This document shows positions 8,778 through 16,125 of a stretch of DNA of 49,667 nt, piece after piece. The DNA is from Lactiplantibacillus songbeiensis. Lineage in GTDB: Bacteria; Bacillota; Bacilli; Lactobacillales; Lactobacillaceae. The DNA is taken from the NCBI RefSeq assembly GCF_005405125.1, contig NZ_BJDL01000030.1, positions 1-49,667 of the forward strand. The letters run 5' to 3'. The translations under genes and the position numbers were made by a program. Under the pieces are notes generated by a model. The model was not told the origin of the DNA and did no database searches. It saw only the letters and a program-made list of their open reading frames with translations. Numbering within the stretch: the stretch's first letter is position 1; each line of letters starts with the position of its first letter.

Positions 8778-9773
8778 CTAGAAGGCGTGATCAGTTGAAC
8801 CGCCGTTAATAATCGTTAACACATCGTCCAAGCTAATGTCGACCATGTTCTTAACCGCTAAGTTGGTGTAGAAGCCAACGTGTGGCGTGATAATAACATT
8901 TGGCATTTGCATCAATTGCGCGACTAAGTCATTTTGCAAAGGTTCACCAGAATGATCTTGGTTAAATAACGCCGCTTCGCCTTCAACCGTATCTAAAGCC
9001 GCTCCAGCAATTTCACCAGCTTTTAAGGCCGCAACTAAGGCTTTCGTGACGATAACGGGCCCACGTGACGCATTGATAATGAACGCATCAGACTTCATTA
9101 ATTTCAAGGCTGGTCCATCGATCAAGGCTTGCGACGTTGGATTCAAGTCAACATGTAGGGTCACCACATCAGCCTGCTTCAATAGGTCTTCTTTGGTGTC
9201 GACATACGTCAAAACATCTTCTAATTCAGGCCGCTTTTTCACATCATAAGCGATCACTTTGGCACCTAAGCCATGGAATAAATGCGCCACGGTACCACCA
9301 ATCCGGCCGGCACCAATAATGCCGACGGTTAATGACCGAATTTCGCGGGCTTGTAGACCGGCCCAGCGGAAATCTTGTTGATTAATCCGTTGGTCGAAGA
9401 GTTCCAAATTCCGAATCAGCCGCATCGTCTGGGTTACCGCCATTTCAGCGACTGAGTTAGGCGAGTATGCAGGCACGTTGGTCACCGTTAAGCCGGCCGC
9501 TTTCGCAGCGGCTAGGTCAATCGTATCAACCCCAGCCGTCCGACTAGTTAATTGTTTTAAACCATAGTCGGCCAATTGTTGGTAAACTTTGGGATCATCA
9601 CCAATGGCACTCCGTTGTTGAATGACTAAGCCATCGTACCCTTTTGCCAAATGGGCCGTTTCTGGGTGAAATTCTAAATCATTGGTATCAACTTGAACGT
9701 TATTTTTAGCAGCCCAATCTTTAATCGCCGCTTCTTCATCATCACGAACACTAAACATTAAAATTTTCGTCAT
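8778..9773 (-). CDS. D-2-hydroxyacid dehydrogenase (D-lactate dehydrogenase type)
   Basis: A 331-residue NAD-dependent enzyme that reduces 2-oxo acids to D-2-hydroxy acids. The NAD site GIIGAGRIGG lies near residue 151. The catalytic set is visible: Arg in NASRGPVI near residue 235, Glu in DTVEGEAALF near residue 264 and His in ITPHVGFYT near residue 296. Its ATG overlaps the TAA of the upstream aminotransferase, so the two are co-translated. The pair suggests conversion of amino acids to 2-oxo acids and then to hydroxy acids such as phenyllactate or hydroxyisocaproate. The main cellular D-LDH would be expected elsewhere. Confidence 0.85.
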   Translation of the reverse strand: MTKILMFSVRDDEEAAIKDWAAKNNVQVDTNDLEFHPETAHLAKGYDGLVIQQRSAIGDDPKVYQQLADYGLKQLTSRTAGVDTIDLAAAKAAGLTVTNVPAYSPNSVAEMAVTQTMRLIRNLELFDQRINQQDFRWAGLQAREIRSLTVGIIGAGRIGGTVAHLFHGLGAKVIAYDVKKRPELEDVLTYVDTKEDLLKQADVVTLHVDLNPTSQALIDGPALKLMKSDAFIINASRGPVIVTKALVAALKAGEIAGAALDTVEGEAALFNQDHSGEPLQNDLVAQLMQMPNVIITPHVGFYTNLAVKNMVDISLDDVLTIINGGSTDHAF

Positions 9774-10963
9774 TACTTAACCTCCGCTTTACTTGCCACG
9801 TACGTTGCCATCCGTTCAACCGCCGTTTTAAGGCTGTCCATTGAAGCGGCATAACTAATCCGGACGTAGCCTTCCCCACCAGGACCGAATGAACTACCAG
9901 GAATCAAAGCAACCCGTGCTTCATGCGCTAATTCACGGCAGAAGGCCATACTATCTTGTGGCAAGCCGGCTGGAATCTTACTGAAGAGATAGAAGGCCCC
10001 TTCTGGCTTAGCAGATTTGAAGCCAAGTTTGTTCAAAGCTTCATATAAGTAGTCGCGCCGAGCTTGGTATTCCTGCTTCATCGTTTGAGCATCATCCATC
10101 CCATTACTTAACGCTTCCGCCGCTGCAGCCTGGGCATTAGCCGTCGTTGTGGTGACCGTAAATTGATGAATCTTACCCAGTTGCGCCGTAATGGCCTTTG
10201 GTGCGCACATAATCCCAATTCTCCAGCCAGTCATCGCGTGGGATTTAGAGACCCCATTCAGTAAAATCGTTTGTTCCGGCAAGTATGAAGCGATGGACAC
10301 ATGGGTCTCACCGTAAGTCAATTCACTGTAGATTTCATCGGAAAGCACAAAGATTGGTTTGTCAGCCAATACTGCTGCTAGAGCTTTCAGATCCGCCGCC
10401 CGGTAAGTGACCCCAGTTGGGTTCGATGGGAAGTTCAAGACCACTGCTTTGGCCTTGGGATGATCCGCCAAAGTTTGCTTTAATTGTTCTGGTGAAAGGA
10501 CAAAGCCATTCGCTGACGTATCCATAAAGACTGGTTTGGCGCCAGCCAACTTCGCAATCGCAATGTACAATGGGAAGATTGGCGTTGGAATCAAGACTTC
10601 ATCGCCAGGATTCAAAATCGAGCTCAACGCCGTGTAAATCCCACCAGTCGCACCAGCCGTAATAATGACTTCATTATCAGGGTCGTAGTTAACACCATAC
10701 TTTTTAGATAAGAAGTTCGCCGCGGCTTGTCGTAAAGCTGGGGTCCCGTTTGATGGCGCGTAGTGACTTTCGTTATTGTTAATACTGTCAATGGCGGCTT
10801 GCTTGACATGTTCAGGGGTATTGAAGTCTGGTTCGCCTAATGTTAAACGTACGATTCCAGGAATATTGGCGATTTCAGCATTGAACGCTAAAATATCGGA
10901 TGGTTGGATTTCACTTAAACGGTCATTCATATGTTGCACTAAAGTTGTACTATCAATTGGCAT
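9773..10963 (-). CDS. Class I/II PLP aminotransferase (PatA/AraT-like)
   Basis: A 396-residue fold type I aminotransferase. The PLP lysine lies in LLNGVSKSHAMTGWRIG near residue 236, the NFPSNPTG asparagine near residue 174, and the phosphate arginine in the GWRIG motif. These features match the aromatic/branched-chain aminotransferases of lactobacilli. Start ATG follows TTGGAGGAATCAAT. It overlaps the dehydrogenase gene by the shared ATG/TAA. An upstream strong terminator (11026-11064) separates it from a decayed small gene, so its own promoter or read-through must drive it. Confidence 0.88.
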   Translation of the reverse strand: MPIDSTTLVQHMNDRLSEIQPSDILAFNAEIANIPGIVRLTLGEPDFNTPEHVKQAAIDSINNNESHYAPSNGTPALRQAAANFLSKKYGVNYDPDNEVIITAGATGGIYTALSSILNPGDEVLIPTPIFPLYIAIAKLAGAKPVFMDTSANGFVLSPEQLKQTLADHPKAKAVVLNFPSNPTGVTYRAADLKALAAVLADKPIFVLSDEIYSELTYGETHVSIASYLPEQTILLNGVSKSHAMTGWRIGIMCAPKAITAQLGKIHQFTVTTTTANAQAAAAEALSNGMDDAQTMKQEYQARRDYLYEALNKLGFKSAKPEGAFYLFSKIPAGLPQDSMAFCRELAHEARVALIPGSSFGPGGEGYVRISYAASMDSLKTAVERMATYVASKAEVK

Positions 10964-11025
10964 ATTGATTCCTCCAAGTTTTTTTGGTTGGTTTGGGGTT
11001 GCGGGCTGTTTTGTAAACGGCTAAT

Positions 11026-11064
11026 CAAAAAGCGCATTTCTCAGAAAGTTCCAAGAAATGCGCT
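11026..11064 (-). terminator. Terminator between the decayed peptide gene and the aminotransferase
   Basis: On the minus strand AGCGCATTTCT pairs with AGAAATGCGCT, followed by TTTTTGATT. It lies 63 bases upstream of the aminotransferase start and might act as an attenuator or simply end the upstream unit. Confidence 0.8.
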
Positions 11065-11080
11065 AGTTGAAAAAAGACTT

Positions 11081-11265
11081 CTAATTAGCCACCCTTGGAA
11101 TTTTCAAAACATCCATGGGCGCCGTTGAATCACAAAAAGCTTTTGGCAAGCCGCATCGATGCAAACATCGGATCCGTGTTTGCACCAAAGCAGCTGGCAC
11201 AAACACTAGCGAAAATACCAAAAGTAAAAGCTAGTTTGAGTTTTTTGATTTAACGGTAATGACAT
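11081..11265 (-). pseudogene. Decayed gene for a small exported peptide, two frameshifts
   Basis: An ATG at 11265 sits eight bases after GAGGAG. Its frame breaks at an A6 run; with one A fewer it continues through a signal-peptide-like stretch (NQKLKLAFTFGIFASVCASC). It breaks again at an A4 run; with one A fewer it runs through CDSTAPMDVLKIPRVAN to a stop. The corrected product would be about 60 residues. A consensus promoter and a terminator frame it. Family unknown. Sequencing error, slippage or true decay cannot be told apart from one sequence. Confidence 0.5.
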
Positions 11266-11295
11266 ATCATTAGCTCCTCATCAATTATTAATCTA

Positions 11296-11324
11296 ACTAT
11301 AACAATTCAAATTCTAGCTGTCAA
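11296..11324 (-). promoter_or_regulatory. Near-consensus promoter of the decayed peptide gene
   Basis: On the minus strand TTGACA (plus 11319-11324) and TATAGT (plus 11296-11301) are 17 bases apart, about 30 bases before the ATG at 11265. Confidence 0.8.
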
Positions 11325-11377
11325 CGCTTAATTTGATATACTAGTCTTACATACTGGAATTGATTGGGTTGTTGTAA

Positions 11378-11528
11378 TTGCCACTCTGGTTGGTCCAGCA
11401 TCGGCTGGAACGTGGTGGCCGCGTTTGGAAGCCAAAGAACGGTCTTCCAAGCCGGGCTTTATCTAAGCCGGAAAAACACCGGCAAAGATAAACGACACCA
11501 CTGAGCCAATGCCGGCCCGCCCGGCGTT
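11378..11528 (-). repeat. Family A structured repeat, copy A3
   Basis: Full-length, inverted relative to A2. Read on the minus strand, P3 pairs TTTATCT with AGATAAA and GCCGG with CCGGC; P4 pairs TTGGAAG with CTTCCAA. The closing stem carries GCAT/ATGC in place of GAAT/ATTC. These are paired substitutions relative to other copies. Confidence 0.85.
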
Positions 11529-11688
11529 AAAAAACATTAAAATTGTGACCTATTTCTATTTAAGCTTGGTGTACAAAACGACACATCTGTCTTAAAACAT
11601 ACTGGTCAAAAAAACCAGACGACAAACTAAATCAAACACCCCAGTCAAGCAACTGATACTTAGGATTTGACCGAAAGGAAGATGCCCC

Positions 11689-12312
11689 ATGACTTACCGT
11701 GCTTTAATGTTCGATATTGATGGTACTTTGACTAACAGCCAACCGGCATATGCCCGCGTGATGCGGATTGTTTTAGCAGAATATGGCAAACCATTTACGG
11801 ACGCCGACGCCCAAGCCACTTTCCCAATGGCCGCTGAACAAGCGATGGCCCACTTGGGGATTGCGGCCGACCAATTTGATCACTTTCAAGCTCGCTATGA
11901 AGCCGTAATGGCCGACCATTTTTCAGATATTACCCTCTACGATGGGATGGCCACGGTCTTTGAACAATTACCCGCTGAACTCAAAGTCGGGATTGTAACG
12001 TCACAACGGCGCAACGAAATTGAAGCTGGTATGCGTGACTATCCGATTATGGACCGCATGAACGTTGTGATTGGCGCCGATGACACTGACAAGATCAAGC
12101 CTGATCCATTGCCGCTGTTAACTGCCCTGGAAAAAGTCGGGGTTCAGCCAAGTGACGCGTTATTCGTTGGTGATTCCTTGAGTGATGAACAAACGGCCGC
12201 GGCAGCTGGTGTTGACTTTGGGTTGGCCGTTTGGGGCATGGACCCAAACGCTGAGCATCAGCAGGTCACTTATCGGTTAGCCACACCGTTAGCGATTTTG
12301 GATGTCCTTTAG
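11689..12312 (+). CDS. HAD superfamily hydrolase (PpaX/Gph-like)
   Basis: A 207-residue cytosolic HAD-IA phosphatase. Motif I is FDIDGTL (residues 8-14), motif II VTSQRR near residue 104, motif III KIKPDPLP near residue 137 and motif IV VGDSLSDEQ near residue 161. Length and motifs resemble pyrophosphatase PpaX and phosphoglycolate phosphatase; the substrate cannot be assigned. Start ATG follows GAAAGGAAGATGCCCC. The gene stands alone and ends in a strong terminator. Confidence 0.82.
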   Translation: MTYRALMFDIDGTLTNSQPAYARVMRIVLAEYGKPFTDADAQATFPMAAEQAMAHLGIAADQFDHFQARYEAVMADHFSDITLYDGMATVFEQLPAELKVGIVTSQRRNEIEAGMRDYPIMDRMNVVIGADDTDKIKPDPLPLLTALEKVGVQPSDALFVGDSLSDEQTAAAAGVDFGLAVWGMDPNAEHQQVTYRLATPLAILDVL

Positions 12313-12328
12313 GATTTTAGCATAACTT

Positions 12329-12380
12329 AAAGTCCCACTGGTAGGAACTCGTTATGAGTTGCTGTCAGTGGGACTTTTTT
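12329..12380 (+). terminator. Terminator after HAD gene
   Basis: AAAGTCCCACTG pairs with CAGTGGGACTTT, then TTTTTT; the loop contains a second small hairpin (AACTCGTTATGAGTT). Confidence 0.85.
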
Positions 12381-12387
12381 GCTGATT

Positions 12388-12513
12388 AGCCGAAACGTGT
12401 TCGGCAAGCCTGAGACCTGCGCTTGCTACGCACCTAGCACGACTCGGAAAGTTCACCGAGTCCTACTAGGTACTAGGCAATGCTCAGTCTCACCCCGGCT
12501 TACCTCACACTCT
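12388..12513 (-). repeat. Family C structured repeat, copy C1, covers a gene's stop codon
   Basis: About 126 bp. Nested stems: GCCGAA/TTCGGC, AAGCC/GGCTT, TGAGAC/GTCTCA, CCTAG/CTAGG and ACTCGG/CCGAGT. It overlaps the last codons and TGA of the membrane protein gene 12505-13326. It is about 85% like C2 by eye. Oriented as a 3' UTR element of that gene. Confidence 0.75.
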
Positions 12514-13326
12514 GTCCTCAAACGCCACTTGCGCCGAAATCTGATAATCGCCCGGCTGTTCGATTGTCGACGTTCGCCCAGCGATTTTTTCCATTCCGCC
12601 CGTAATTAGCGTTGATGCCAGGTACAATTTATAATCTTCATGCGCATCATGCACATCGGTCAAGCCAACGCGGGTGATGTGACCAACTGGTAGTTGGTCA
12701 ATCTGGTTAATCCCGGCATAAATCACCAGTTTATGGTTTTCTAATTTCAATTGTGAATACGGAATTTGAATGCCTTGACCGATTGCCTTAACAGGTTCGC
12801 CAGTTGACCGGACTTGCGTCATAATCGCCGCATCACTCATGCCACCATAGTCTAACCGAATAATATTGGCTGCTTGGAGCTGATCAACAATTTGATGGAC
12901 ATTATGCTGTTCCGCATACGAAGTCTTCACCGCAGCGGGTAATAATTCTTGACCGTCAAAGATCCCGTTTGCCGGAATATACGGCTGGTTCTGGTTTTGA
13001 CCAACGCGACTTTGCTTTTCAGCTTCAATGGCTTCTTTCGGTTTACCACCTAATAACTTTTCAATCTTGGGTGACAAGTCAAACTTAGCCTGCCGATTCG
13101 TGAAGTAATAAATGATATTTAAAACTAAAAAGTAAATGATCACTAGGAAAACTAACATGTAGATAATCCCACGCAACCAGCTGCCATTTTGCATTAAGCG
13201 AATCGCCACATAGCCAAGGTAGCAGTTACCGGCTGCCCCTAACAAGGTATAGATTTGGTTTTTTATCTTAACATTGACGTTAACATAACCAAGGGCATGG
13301 TTAATCATATCTAGAATACTAAACAT
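12505..13326 (-). CDS. Membrane-anchored protein of unknown function, lactobacillus-type
   Basis: A 273-residue protein with two or three hydrophobic segments in residues 25-75 (LLGAAGNCYLGYVAIRL, then IIYMLVFLVIIYFLVLNIIY) and a soluble part of about 190 residues. The soluble part is rich in beta-like, Gln/Ile/Val sequence. The family could not be named with certainty. Its ATG overlaps the TAA of the upstream Ser/Asp-rich gene (TAATG), so the two form an operon and probably work together at the membrane. The last codons (Arg-Val-stop) lie in repeat C1. Confidence 0.7.
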   Translation of the reverse strand: MFSILDMINHALGYVNVNVKIKNQIYTLLGAAGNCYLGYVAIRLMQNGSWLRGIIYMLVFLVIIYFLVLNIIYYFTNRQAKFDLSPKIEKLLGGKPKEAIEAEKQSRVGQNQNQPYIPANGIFDGQELLPAAVKTSYAEQHNVHQIVDQLQAANIIRLDYGGMSDAAIMTQVRSTGEPVKAIGQGIQIPYSQLKLENHKLVIYAGINQIDQLPVGHITRVGLTDVHDAHEDYKLYLASTLITGGMEKIAGRTSTIEQPGDYQISAQVAFEDRV

Positions 13327-13838
13327 TAATCATTCGCCCCGCTATCTGTCGTGGTATCGTCCGTCGTAGTATCCGTTGAACTTTCAGTGGTACTTGAATG
13401 CTTCTTCGCGGTAGAAGAAGAACTTGCATCCGTCGTATCATCGTCATTCGTTTCGTCAGCCGTTGAGCTAGACGTCTTCTTGGCACTAGATTGGGCCGTT
13501 GTACTATTCTTCTTAGCCGATGATGAACTTGCTTCGGTTGTGTCATCACTAGAACTGCTTGTACTATCATCAGAACTGCTATCTGATGAACTGTCATCAC
13601 TGGATGAGTCACTACTGCTCTTATCTTTACTACTATCCGAACTACTGCTTTTATCGTCCGGTTTATTTTTGTCGCTACTACTCCCACTGATTGTTGACGT
13701 TTGGACCACACTGGAACTAGCTGGTGCGCCGTTAACCGTCTTGGTCGTTTTGTTGACAACAACGTTAGTGGCACCCAGTGCAAGTACAATCGATACAATT
13801 GCAAATGGTGAAATAAATGGCGGTGTCCGATAAGCCAT
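13326..13838 (-). CDS. Ser/Thr/Asp-rich membrane-anchored protein
   Basis: A 170-residue protein: a short N-terminus (MAYRTPPFISPF), one hydrophobic segment (about residues 10-30), then roughly 130 residues of low complexity, mainly Ser, Asp, Thr and Lys. This looks like an extracellular flexible stalk or linker. The ATG at 13838 was chosen because AGAAGGGA lies nine bases upstream; ATGs at 13847 and 13862 are less well placed. The repetitive serine codons also leave long open frames in other phases, which are not taken as genes. Function unknown; coupled to the next gene. Confidence 0.7.
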   Translation of the reverse strand: MAYRTPPFISPFAIVSIVLALGATNVVVNKTTKTVNGAPASSSVVQTSTISGSSSDKNKPDDKSSSSDSSKDKSSSDSSSDDSSSDSSSDDSTSSSSDDTTEASSSSAKKNSTTAQSSAKKTSSSTADETNDDDTTDASSSSTAKKHSSTTESSTDTTTDDTTTDSGAND

Positions 13839-14013
13839 CGATGTCATTCCCTTCTGAGTCAATTATCCGTTCTTCTTATCTCGAACTTCTATTTAAACAT
13901 GGAACCATTAAAAGTGCATTAATTATTCTCGAAATTAATAAACTCTTTACGCTTAGATTGCCTTAGTCGACAACCATTACCAGTCCACGAAAAAAAGCCG
14001 ACCCGTAGTCAGC

Positions 14014-14460
14014 TTATTTAGTCGCTAATTGTTGCTTGGCTGTACAGTCCGCACACAATCCATAAATTTCAATCCGGTGGCCCGTAATCGTACAACCGGG
14101 TAACTGTGCCACATAGTCATCTAACGGACACTCTTGTAACTCCATCACCCGACCACAATTCGAACAAACAAAATGATGGTGGTGCTGATGCTTAAAGTCA
14201 CATTGATATTTGACCAACGTTTGATTGGCTTCGGCCTTTAATTCCAATAAACCCAACGTTTCAAATTCTTTAATATTACGATAAATAGTATTATGACTCA
14301 TTCCGGCAAATAAGGTTCGCATATGGTCATCGACCGCCGAAATTGCCACGTAATGATGTTGATAAGTCACTAAATAGTCTAACAGGGCTTGGCGTTGCTT
14401 GGTAATCTTTAATTGATTGCGTCGCAAGACCTTAACCGCCTGTTCCAATGTTGCGTCCAT
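14014..14460 (-). CDS. Fur family metal- or peroxide-responsive regulator
   Basis: A 148-residue DNA-binding repressor. The winged helix recognition part SHNTIYRNIKEF lies at residues 55-66. The histidine-rich HQHHHHFVCSNC (91-102) and CADC (136-139) form the metal-binding and structural zinc CxxC sites. PerR peroxide sensors carry an Asp after the first CxxC, where this protein has VMELQE with Glu. That leans toward Fur or Zur type, but the subtype is not settled. A palindrome GTAATCATTAC lies about 50 bases upstream and could be the operator for self-control. Confidence 0.85.
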   Translation of the reverse strand: MDATLEQAVKVLRRNQLKITKQRQALLDYLVTYQHHYVAISAVDDHMRTLFAGMSHNTIYRNIKEFETLGLLELKAEANQTLVKYQCDFKHQHHHHFVCSNCGRVMELQECPLDDYVAQLPGCTITGHRIEIYGLCADCTAKQQLATK

Positions 14461-14509
14461 GTTGGTGGGGCCCCCATTCTTAAAATCCCGATTACACTAA
14501 TCAACAAGC

Positions 14510-14520
14510 GTAATCATTAC
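14510..14520. promoter_or_regulatory. Candidate Fur-family operator (palindrome)
   Basis: GTAATCATTAC is a perfect 5-1-5 palindrome in the promoter region of the Fur-family gene, resembling the core of Fur/Zur/PerR boxes. Confidence 0.4.
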
Positions 14521-14554
14521 TATTTAGTTTAGCATAGTCCACTAATAAAAGATA

Positions 14555-15118
14555 TTACTCAGCTTGATACCGCGTGACTAAGGCTTGTAGTTCTGCTTTC
14601 GTCTGTTCCCAATCGTCGTTAACAATCACGTGGGCATGGCCAACTAGCCCAGCTGGTAATTGTTGATCACGTTCATATTCTTTACTGGCCACCCGTTTTT
14701 GAATCCGACTAGCTTCATCGCCTCGCTTGGTTAACCGGGCAATTAACGCATCCTGTTGCGTCACTTCCAGATAGATCACGACGGCTTGCGCACCCAATTC
14801 CTGCGCATAGGTCACCGCACCAGCAGTATCAAGCACAATGCTAATTAATGGGGCTTTTTCCCAAGCCGCCTGCAAGCCTTCCCGTGAAGACCCATATTGA
14901 TTGCCACTATAAGTGACATGTTCCAAATAATGCTTAGTCGCAAAACTCGTCGGCGTTTCAAAGTAATAATCGACATTATTAACTTCCCCAGACCGGGGTG
15001 CTCGGGTCGTATGGGTGATCACTTGTGGCATATTGAACTGCTCTAATAGGTAACGACAAACCGTCGTTTTCCCACTGCCTGTCGGACCCGTTACTACAAA
15101 AACTCTTGGCGTCGTCAT
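14555..15118 (-). CDS. Guanylate kinase-like P-loop protein
   Basis: A 187-residue protein of the guanylate kinase family. Walker A is GPTGSGKTT (residues 10-18), and the GMP-binding sequence TTRAPRSGEVNNVDYYF near residue 37 matches the family pattern TTRxxRxGEVxGxDYxF. It would convert GMP and ATP to GDP and ADP. Bacteria usually have a main gmk beside rpoZ, so this one, alone between a Fur regulator and a small orphan, may be a second paralogue with a changed role. That is inference. Confidence 0.78.
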   Translation of the reverse strand: MTTPRVFVVTGPTGSGKTTVCRYLLEQFNMPQVITHTTRAPRSGEVNNVDYYFETPTSFATKHYLEHVTYSGNQYGSSREGLQAAWEKAPLISIVLDTAGAVTYAQELGAQAVVIYLEVTQQDALIARLTKRGDEASRIQKRVASKEYERDQQLPAGLVGHAHVIVNDDWEQTKAELQALVTRYQAE

Positions 15119-15171
15119 TTATTTTTCTCCTAAATTAGCTTAAATTTTCACAAAGTTGTAAGGCTTTTCAT

Positions 15172-15200
15172 TTGCTTTATATCAACGAACAGCGTATAGT
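15172..15200 (+). promoter_or_regulatory. Promoter of the 49-residue gene
   Basis: TTGCTT at 15172-15177 and TATAGT at 15195-15200 with 17-base spacing, 80 bases before the ATG. Confidence 0.6.
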
Positions 15201-15279
15201 AAATAAATTGTAAGGTTCATAGATGATTGTAAGCATCTCGTAGCAAGACCGAACAATTTTCAGAGAGGAGTCTTGTCAT

Positions 15280-15429
15280 ATGAAATTTCAAACAACTAAC
15301 AGCTGGTTCAATATCGTACTCGATACGAAACGGCAATTATTTGTGGCGACTGACAAACTTCATCCCGAATTGCGCGCTGAAGGCGTCACAATCGAAGATG
15401 CAGTCGCAAACTTAAAGACGCAAGCCTAA
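15280..15429 (+). CDS. Small soluble protein, 49 residues, unknown
   Basis: ATG at 15280 follows CAGAGAGGAGTCTTGTCAT, a strong ribosome site. The product begins MKFQTTNSWFNIVLDTKRQL and ends in an acidic/hydrophobic helix (TIEDAVANLKTQA). It has no membrane segment. A promoter with 17-base spacing and a terminator at 15483-15526 define a complete monocistronic unit. Family not recognised. Confidence 0.75.
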   Translation: MKFQTTNSWFNIVLDTKRQLFVATDKLHPELRAEGVTIEDAVANLKTQA

Positions 15430-15482
15430 AAATCGTTACTGCTTAACTTAAAAAAATAAGATAATGATTCACTTGGTAGTTT

Positions 15483-15526
15483 AAAATTACCGGTACCGTT
15501 TATGCGACGGACCGGTAATTTTTTTG
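15483..15526 (+). terminator. Terminator after the 49-residue gene
   Basis: AAAATTACCGGT pairs with ACCGGTAATTTTTTT. Confidence 0.88.
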
Positions 15527-15541
15527 TGTCTATGGTGGCAT

Positions 15542-15668
15542 TTGCCGAAACGTGTTCGGCAAGCCTGAGACCTGCGCTTGCTACGCACTTAGCACCACTC
15601 GGAAACCCCACCGAGTAATGCTAAGTACTAGGCAATGCTCAGTCTCAACCCGGCTTACCTCACACTCT
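15542..15668 (-). repeat. Family C structured repeat, copy C2, touches a stop codon
   Basis: About 127 bp, same nested stems as C1. The central stem is CTTAGCA/TGCTAAG, where C1 has CCTAG/CTAGG: a T-A pair replaced by C-G. It ends in CACACTCTA, overlapping the TAG of the NUDIX gene on the minus strand. Confidence 0.75.
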
Positions 15669-16077
15669 ACTTCGTAATATACGCATTAGCCTCATCCAAC
15701 ATCCGCTTCAAATTATCATACGTCAATCGTTCGCGAGCGGCAGCGTAGTCGAACCAGCCGACTGCGCTGATCTCGGCTTTTTGCCGGGTCACAGCCACAC
15801 CGGTTGGGACTTCGCTGACAAATAATGTCACTTGTTTTAGATTGCCATTGGGTAACCCATATTCTGTATACGTTTTAAAGCTCGTATCGACTTGGACATC
15901 GAGTTGGGTTTCTTCTTTAATCTCACGCTTAGCCGTTTCAACTAAAGTCTCATCGCCTTCCAAATGACCTTTAGGGAATCCCCAAAAATCACTGGTGGCA
16001 CTTTGTAATAGTAAATAAGCGGGATGGCCGTCTTTTTGTTGGTAAACAACGGCACCGCTGGCTACTTCTGTACTCAT
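15667..16077 (-). CDS. NUDIX hydrolase, Ap4A-hydrolase-like
   Basis: A 136-residue cytosolic NUDIX protein. The Nudix box lies at about residues 37-59: GHLEGDETLVETAKREI, then KEETQL, fitting GX5EX7REUXEEXGU except that the last Gly is Gln. The preceding FWGFPKGHLEGDE resembles bis(5'-nucleosyl)-tetraphosphatases. It probably clears a nucleotide such as Ap4A. The ATG at 16077 was chosen because GGGAGG lies nine bases upstream; an in-frame TTG at 16083 is too close to the site. Its stop codon lies at the edge of repeat C2. Confidence 0.82.
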   Translation of the reverse strand: MSTEVASGAVVYQQKDGHPAYLLLQSATSDFWGFPKGHLEGDETLVETAKREIKEETQLDVQVDTSFKTYTEYGLPNGNLKQVTLFVSEVPTGVAVTRQKAEISAVGWFDYAAARERLTYDNLKRMLDEANAYITK

Positions 16078-16125
16078 GAACAAAATCCTCCCAAATCTGA
16101 TTAAATACCCATTTAGTATAACATT

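Noticed and set aside
11081-11100. AGGGTGG on the minus strand upstream of the aminotransferase, resembling a T-box
   Set aside because: The conserved continuation (NACCGCG) is absent, no specifier stem was found, and the bases read as codons of the decayed peptide gene.
13319-13833. Long frames on both strands overlapping the Ser/Asp-rich gene
   Set aside because: They arise from repeated serine/threonine codons read in other phases; products are Arg/Gln- or Leu/Val-monotonous and lack ribosome sites.
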